6,133 nucleotides of DNA from UPXZ01 sp035402725 (GTDB taxonomy: Bacteria > Bacteroidota > Bacteroidia > Bacteroidales > Paludibacteraceae), in the NCBI GenBank assembly GCA_035402725.1, contig DAONDU010000152.1:1-6133 (forward strand), in the 5' to 3' direction. The stretch's first letter is position 1. Each line of letters begins with the position of its first letter. The notes under the pieces were generated by a model. It had not been told where the DNA came from and ran no database searches. It saw nothing but the letters and a program-made list of their open reading frames with translations. Of the stretch, positions 1-3,649 are shown piece by piece. The translations under genes were made by a program, and so were the position numbers.

Positions 1-672
1 ATGGAAGAACTTTCCGTGGCAAAGAATGCCTTTATCCGCCCTTCACCTTCAGCGGGTTCGCTGGGTGGTGTTGCCCGCAAAACACGTGAAAGCATTATCC
101 TGTGCGAAGCAGCAGGTTTCGATGTGGTTTTTGTGGAAACAGTGGGAGTGGGGCAGTCCGAAACGGCTGTACATTCCATGGTCGATTTCTTTTTGCTTAT
201 TCAGCTGGCAGGTACCGGCGACGAACTCCAGGGTATTAAGCGTGGTATTATGGAAATGGCAGATGGCATTGCCATTAATAAATGCGACGGTACAAACATT
301 GAAAAATCGCAGTTGGCGCGGCGACAATATCTTAACGCGCTGCATCTGTTTCCCCTGCCCGAATCGGGATGGAAACCCGATGTCGTTACCTGTTCGGCAA
401 TGGAACGATCGGGAATAGCAGAGGTATGGGAAATGGTGCTCAGGTACATCGGTTTTGTCCGTGACAATGGATTTTTTGAGATCAGACGCACCGATCAGGC
501 CAAATACTGGATGTACGAAACCATCAATGACCACCTTAAATCGGGCTTTTACAACAACGATAAGATTCAAATCCTCCTCGAAGAAGCCGAAAGGCGGGTG
601 CTGACTGATGAAGTAAGTTCGTTTGTAGCTGCGCGCCAGCTGCTCGATGCCTATAAATCATTGAACAGGTAG
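1..672 (+). CDS. meaB: MeaB/ArgK-family GTPase, chaperone of methylmalonyl-CoA mutase (5' partial)
   Basis: This G3E-type P-loop GTPase protects and reloads adenosylcobalamin-dependent methylmalonyl-CoA mutase in the cytoplasm, in propionate/succinate metabolism. The visible part has the switch II block ETVGVGQSE at residues 46-54, the G4 motif NKCD at 93-96 and a TCSA G5 motif at 130-133. A helical C-terminal tail follows, as in MeaB and E. coli ArgK (YgfD). The block AFIRPSPSAGSLGG at 10-23 is typical of the family. The N-terminal part with the P-loop (Walker A) is missing. The ATG at base 1 aligns with an internal methionine of the family, so the gene begins upstream of the window, and this is an edge truncation rather than a broken gene. 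The usual partners, the mutase subunit genes, would be expected upstream but are not visible. The gene ends with TAG at 670-672 and is followed by a likely terminator, which separates it from the genes downstream. Confidence 0.93.
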   Translation: MEELSVAKNAFIRPSPSAGSLGGVARKTRESIILCEAAGFDVVFVETVGVGQSETAVHSMVDFFLLIQLAGTGDELQGIKRGIMEMADGIAINKCDGTNIEKSQLARRQYLNALHLFPLPESGWKPDVVTCSAMERSGIAEVWEMVLRYIGFVRDNGFFEIRRTDQAKYWMYETINDHLKSGFYNNDKIQILLEEAERRVLTDEVSSFVAARQLLDAYKSLNR

Positions 673-686
673 AATAAAAACATAAC

Positions 687-738
687 GGGAGATATTAGCA
701 CAAACTCATTTGTTCTATAATAATCCCTTGTTGTTTTT
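687..738 (+). terminator. Probable intrinsic terminator after meaB
   Basis: Fourteen bases after the meaB stop, an interrupted hairpin can be drawn: GGGA (687-690) with TCCC (724-727), TATTA (693-697) with TAATA (718-722), and ACAAA (700-704) with TTTGT (709-713) around a CTCA loop. A T-rich tail follows at 728-738. The stem has small internal loops and is A/T-rich, so its strength is uncertain. Its place directly behind the gene supports the call. Confidence 0.45.
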
Positions 739-764
739 AGAAACGTTTTAAATTACTACCTTTG
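731..764 (+). promoter_or_regulatory. Bacteroidota-type promoter (TTG-N23-TACCTTTG)
   Basis: TACCTTTG at 757-764 matches the Bacteroidota -7 consensus TAnnTTTG exactly. A TTG at 731-733 lies 23 bases upstream, at the long end of the spacing known for the -33 element. Transcription would start near 768-771, which is exactly where the 5' strand of the RNA fold described in the next entry begins. The -33 element overlaps the T-rich tail of the meaB terminator. Confidence 0.5.
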
Positions 765-767
765 TGG

Positions 768-971
768 CTGAAAACTTAAATGGAACAGAAATACCGCAGT
801 TTTGGTTTTGTAGCCCGAAAATACCTAAATATGGTGATTGCAAGCCTGCGGAAATAGTCTGATCTTTGCAATGTAATATATAACCATATAGACTAAGTGT
901 TAGTAAATTAGTAAGTATAAACTTCTGTCGGGACAACAGCCATCTGTTTCGGGGAAGTTTATTCTTTTTTT
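768..971 (+). ncRNA. Candidate structured small RNA, 6S-like rod-and-bubble fold
   Basis: No convincing protein is encoded here, but nested complementary segments pair in order. The closing stem is 772-777/955-960, then 781-789/943-951 (two G-U pairs), then 803-811/933-942 (one G-U pair, bulged C937), then 814-818/928-932. The 3' strand from 928 to 951 is continuous, with bulges only on the 5' side apart from C937. A large asymmetric bubble follows (819-824 against 892-927). Its 3' side holds a small hairpin, ACTAA-GTG-TTAGT (892-904). The apical arm is 825-835/883-891 plus 837-844/865-872, with a loop of about 20 nt. A closing stem, a central bubble with a small 3' hairpin, an apical arm and a length near 200 nt are the known architecture of 6S RNA, which binds RNA polymerase holoenzyme. 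A consensus promoter lies just upstream and a terminator at the 3' end. The pairing was done by eye and no family match was computed. It might instead be a regulatory leader of the hemerythrin gene. I am fairly confident of an RNA element, less so of 6S identity. Confidence 0.5.
917..971 (+). terminator. Intrinsic terminator or attenuator stem before the hemerythrin gene
   Basis: A perfect 9-bp inverted repeat, ATAAACTTC (917-925) and GAAGTTTAT (954-962), encloses a second 5-bp hairpin AACAG-CCAT-CTGTT (935-948). It is followed at once by TC and seven T's (965-971). This is the shape of a Rho-independent terminator. It lies 33 bases before the hemerythrin start codon, so it either ends the upstream small RNA or attenuates read-through into the operon. 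The stem uses the same 3' bases (955-960) as the closing stem of the candidate RNA, so the two folds exclude each other. Confidence 0.55.
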
Positions 972-1004
972 CGTTGAAATAATCCTGTAAAATACATCAC
1001 GCCC

Positions 1005-1712
1005 ATGTTTAAACAGCATAAATTTTCGGAAACAGACAAGATGAGTGATCTGATAAACGAGAATCATTCCCTGTTGCTTGTAATCAGACGTTTCGGATTG
1101 TCGCTGGGATTTGGCGATCATTTGGTGAAACAAGTCTGCTCGGAAAACGGAATTGATTGCCGTACTTTTCTGGCTGTTGTTAATTTCCTCACTGAAGCAA
1201 ACTTTGAAGTGGATCATGATTACGAAGATATTTCCATCGGGTCACTCATTAATTACCTCAAGAATGCTCATGTATATTTTCTCGAATTCAAATTACCTCA
1301 AATTCGTAATAAACTGATTGAGGCTGTCAGCAGTCATGATCAGAATGTCCCATACCTTACCGTTTTTCTGAAATTCTTCGACGAATATGTATCGGAAGTC
1401 CGAAAACACATGGAATATGAAGATAAAGTTGCTTTTCCGTATGTTATCCGGTTGTTGAATGACGAACCGGGACTGATCTACAACATATCAGTTTTCAGGC
1501 ATCGGCACAATGAAATTGAATCTAAACTCGTAGAGTTGAAAAATATACTCGTGAAATACTATCCCGACAAGGGCAACAATCCGCTGCTGACAGAGGTTTT
1601 GTTTGATGTGTTTTCGTGTGAAATGGATCTTGCCACACACAGTCAGGTCGAGGACTTTCTTTTTATCCCCGCTGTTGAAGCTGTTGAACGTAAACGCAAT
1701 CTGAAGAAATGA
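1005..1712 (+). CDS. RIC/YtfE-like hemerythrin-domain di-iron protein
   Basis: This 235-residue cytoplasmic protein has the two-part layout of the RIC (repair of iron centres; YtfE/ScdA) family. A DUF542/ScdA_N-like helical segment spans roughly residues 13-62, and a hemerythrin four-helix bundle spans roughly 78-228. Candidate di-iron ligands match the RIC pattern: H89, H135 with E139 (H-x3-E), H168, and H212 with E216 (H-x3-E). All six expected ligands are therefore present. RIC proteins help restore iron-sulfur clusters after nitric oxide or oxidative damage. Other hemerythrin-like proteins bind oxygen or NO, so sensing is also possible. The N-terminal segment lacks the Cys-Cys pair usual in DUF542; Gly35-Phe36 occupy the place. 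The ATG at 1005 gives the expected N-terminal start, and no Shine-Dalgarno sequence is visible, as is normal in Bacteroidota. The gene overlaps the downstream regulator by four bases (ATGA), which implies coupled translation and a joint role. Confidence 0.85.
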   Translation: MFKQHKFSETDKMSDLINENHSLLLVIRRFGLSLGFGDHLVKQVCSENGIDCRTFLAVVNFLTEANFEVDHDYEDISIGSLINYLKNAHVYFLEFKLPQIRNKLIEAVSSHDQNVPYLTVFLKFFDEYVSEVRKHMEYEDKVAFPYVIRLLNDEPGLIYNISVFRHRHNEIESKLVELKNILVKYYPDKGNNPLLTEVLFDVFSCEMDLATHSQVEDFLFIPAVEAVERKRNLKK

Positions 1713-2317
1713 ACGGCAATCCACTGAAAATAGCTATTGTAGAACCTTCGGTAATTGTGCGGAGTGGACTTTCGGCCGTTTTGAAACGAATACCGGGTTA
1801 CCGGATTCAACCTGTCGAGATTCTGACCATCGATTCAATGAATCACTATCTGAACATTCATAAGCCGGATGTGTTAATTATTAATCCGTCATTCTGGGGA
1901 TATTTTGATATTGCTAAAATCAAAACGGAAACAACTAACGGCAGGATTATTTGCATCGCGCTTGTTTACTCTGTCATTGATGAGCATTTACTGCGCGATT
2001 ATGATGAACGGATAAGTATATACGATACAGTCGATCAGATAAGGGAGAAATTCGAAAAGCTTTTCAGTTCGCCCCCGGTCGAAAATAGCGAAGAGCCAAA
2101 TACACTGAGCACACGCGAAAAAGAAATTATTGCCTGTGTGGTTCGGGGAATGACTAATAAGGAAATTGCGCAAAATTTGTTTCTGTCCGCACACACGGTT
2201 ATAACCCACAGACGAAACATTGCGCGAAAACTGGAAATACACAGTACTGCAGGTCTGACTATTTATGCCATTATGAATAAACTGGTGGAACTGGATGATA
2301 TAAAGCTAAATAATTAA
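1709..2317 (+). CDS. LuxR/NarL-type transcriptional regulator with degenerate receiver domain
   Basis: This is a 202-residue DNA-binding regulator. Residues about 6-118 have the alternating hydrophobic pattern of a response-regulator receiver. The acidic pocket is altered, with Glu12-Pro13 after strand 1, and the expected phospho-acceptor position in the segment DVLIINPSFW (54-63) is Asn59, not Asp. Classical phosphorylation by a histidine kinase therefore looks impossible. Residues about 132-192 form a LuxR/GerE helix-turn-helix: LSTREKEI, then GMTNKEIAQNLFLS, then a recognition helix around HTVITHRRNIARKL. The gene starts inside the stop codon of the hemerythrin gene (ATGA), so that protein or its ligand is a plausible input, which is inference. 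The arrangement recalls Porphyromonas gingivalis CdhR, a LuxR-family regulator linked from memory to hemin uptake. Orthology is not shown here, so no symbol is given. Confidence 0.88.
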   Translation: MNGNPLKIAIVEPSVIVRSGLSAVLKRIPGYRIQPVEILTIDSMNHYLNIHKPDVLIINPSFWGYFDIAKIKTETTNGRIICIALVYSVIDEHLLRDYDERISIYDTVDQIREKFEKLFSSPPVENSEEPNTLSTREKEIIACVVRGMTNKEIAQNLFLSAHTVITHRRNIARKLEIHSTAGLTIYAIMNKLVELDDIKLNN

Positions 2318-2338
2318 AAACTGATGAGGAAGTTTTTT
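2316..2338 (+). terminator. Weak candidate terminator after the regulator gene
   Basis: A perfect 7-bp inverted repeat, AAAAACT (2316-2322) and AGTTTTT (2331-2337), encloses an 8-base loop and ends in a six-T run (2333-2338). It overlaps the TAA stop codon. The stem is almost entirely A-T, so termination may be inefficient and read-through toward the porin gene is possible. Confidence 0.35.
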
Positions 2339-2426
2339 AACTGAAAAGAGTTGGTTTTGTGATGCCGTTAATGATTTAATACGTAAATATACCTACTTGT
2401 AGTTAATGGTTTGCAACGAAATAGAT

Positions 2427-2442
2427 ATAAATAGTGATTTAT
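2427..2442. promoter_or_regulatory. Candidate operator: 16-bp palindrome upstream of the porin-feoAB genes
   Basis: ATAAAT-AGTG-ATTTAT is a perfect 6-4-6 inverted repeat. Its centre lies roughly 37-40 bases before the transcription start expected from the -7 element at 2461-2468, so a bound protein would touch the -33 region. The spacing is like that of a homodimeric regulator (CRP/FNR-type half-sites with a 4-bp spacer), but the half-site does not match the classic FNR or Fur consensus. A-T-rich palindromes also arise by chance. Confidence 0.3.
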
Positions 2443-2460
2443 GAGTTGGTTTCTTCGGAG

Positions 2461-2468
2461 TAATTTTG
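2461..2468 (+). promoter_or_regulatory. Promoter -7 element (TAATTTTG) for the porin-feoAB operon
   Basis: TAATTTTG fits the Bacteroidota -7 consensus TAnnTTTG. It would place the transcription start near 2472 and leave a leader of about 25 bases, A-rich and without a Shine-Dalgarno sequence, before the ATG at 2498. No clear TTG lies at the usual distance upstream; the TTG at 2446-2448 is too close. The -33 region is therefore weak, which would suit an activator-dependent promoter. Confidence 0.5.
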
Positions 2469-2497
2469 CCGTAAAGAAATCAATAAAAAAGTAATAT

Positions 2498-3628
2498 ATG
2501 AGATTAATAAATAAATCAGTATTTGCAGCTGTTTTAATCAGCACATTTTCAATAACCGGACTTTCAGCTCAGGAAGCCGACTCGGTTAAAAAAACGTCGC
2601 CTTTCACATTTGAAGCATCCTACATCGGCGATTTGGTCAGTAACTTCAGCGGAGGTATTAAAACCGGAACAACCTATCTGGGATTAGCCAATATTAAAGC
2701 CGGGTTTGACACAGAAAAAGCCAACTGGTGGAAAGGAGGTGAATTTTTTATAAATGTAGGTAACACACATGGAGGTGAGCCATCGGCAAACCTGGTCGGC
2801 GATTTTCAGGGAGTTTCCAATATTGAGGCCGGTAATCTCACTTTTATGTATGAACTCTGGTATAAACAAACTCTTGGTAAATTTGATTTAACAATCGGCT
2901 TGCAGGATTTGAACGCGAATTTTGCCGTAAGCGAAAACGGCGCGCTGTTTACAAACAGTTCCTTTGGCATTCATTCCAGCATTGCCGATAATATCACTTC
3001 TCCCATTTTTCCCTTAACCGCCTTAGGCGCGACATTGCAGTTCAGGATATCCGATACATTCAACTGGCAGGCAGCCTTTTTTGATGGAACACCCGACGAT
3101 TTTGAGAGAAACCCCTATAATATCCATTGGAAACTGGGGAATGATCAGGGATTACTCGCTGTTACAGAATTTCAGATCAACAAAAGTCTAATAAAAGGTC
3201 GGGATGCGGTCTATAAACTGGGCACATATTATCATAAACATAACAACACGTCATTAAACAACTTTAAAAACGGTGGTTTTTATTTTGTGGCCGACCAGCA
3301 GATAACTGATAAACTGTCGCTTTTCTCACAGCTGGGGCTTAGTTCCAAAAAACAAAACAACAACAATTACTATGGCAGTATCGGAATGAATTACAGGGAA
3401 TTATTCAAAAACCGAAAGAATGATCTGTTCGGGTTGGCAGTGAATCATGCGGGTATTAATGGTAATGGCATAGGAAGTGAAACAGCTGTTGAAATGACCT
3501 ATCATTACCAGCTTTGCAAATATATCTATTTAAGGCCGGATATTCAGTACATTATCAATCCGGCCGGAACCGAAACGAAACTGAAGAATGCACTGGTTGG
3601 ATTTCTCCGTTTCGGGGTTGATTTTTAA
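2498..3628 (+). CDS. OprB-like outer-membrane porin (carbohydrate porin family)
   Basis: This 376-residue protein is predicted to be an outer-membrane beta-barrel for passive diffusion of small solutes. It has a Sec signal peptide (basic start, hydrophobic core 8-20, probable cleavage after Ala24 in LSA-QE). Amphipathic strands follow, and the protein ends in phenylalanine (GFLRFGVDF, 368-376), as the barrel assembly machinery requires. OprB-family hallmarks are GLQDLNANF (134-142), FTNSSFGI (151-158), IFPLTALGATLQF (170-182) and FDGTPDD (195-201). OprB proteins were named for sugar uptake in Pseudomonas, but family membership does not fix the substrate. Only 21 bases separate the stop from the FeoAB start and no terminator is visible between them, so the two genes are probably co-transcribed. 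A role in letting iron or an iron complex into the periplasm is inferred from this context alone. Confidence 0.85.
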   Translation: MRLINKSVFAAVLISTFSITGLSAQEADSVKKTSPFTFEASYIGDLVSNFSGGIKTGTTYLGLANIKAGFDTEKANWWKGGEFFINVGNTHGGEPSANLVGDFQGVSNIEAGNLTFMYELWYKQTLGKFDLTIGLQDLNANFAVSENGALFTNSSFGIHSSIADNITSPIFPLTALGATLQFRISDTFNWQAAFFDGTPDDFERNPYNIHWKLGNDQGLLAVTEFQINKSLIKGRDAVYKLGTYYHKHNNTSLNNFKNGGFYFVADQQITDKLSLFSQLGLSSKKQNNNNYYGSIGMNYRELFKNRKNDLFGLAVNHAGINGNGIGSETAVEMTYHYQLCKYIYLRPDIQYIINPAGTETKLKNALVGFLRFGVDF

Positions 3629-3649
3629 AAACAATAAGATAAACAGTTG

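Noticed and set aside
1..3. ATG at base 1 as the true start of meaB
   Set aside because: It would remove the P-loop and about the first third of the protein. In the family this methionine is internal, so the gene is cut by the window edge.
780..857. A 25-codon + strand ORF just after the promoter, starting MEQKYRSFG, which could be a leader peptide
   Set aside because: It has no ribosome-binding evidence, no run of regulatory codons and no recognisable family. It overlaps bases that take part in long-range RNA pairing, so chance is the simpler explanation.
838..868. Second promoter-like pair, TTG (838-840) N20 GATCTTTG (861-868)
   Set aside because: The -7 element misses the first base of TAnnTTTG, and the same bases form the apical stem 837-844/865-872. 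It is kept only as a weak alternative start for the hemerythrin operon.
892..914. TTAGTAA repeated directly at 900-906 and 908-914, with an inverted ACTAA at 892-896, resembling small iterons
   Set aside because: Only two short A/T-rich copies. The inverted part is better explained as the small hairpin in the candidate RNA's bubble, and there is no other sign of an origin or operator.
748..1217. Minus-strand open frames of 62 and 105 codons (748-936 and 900-1217)
   Set aside because: Their products resemble no known family. One lies over the candidate RNA and the other is partly antisense to the hemerythrin gene, so they look like chance frames.
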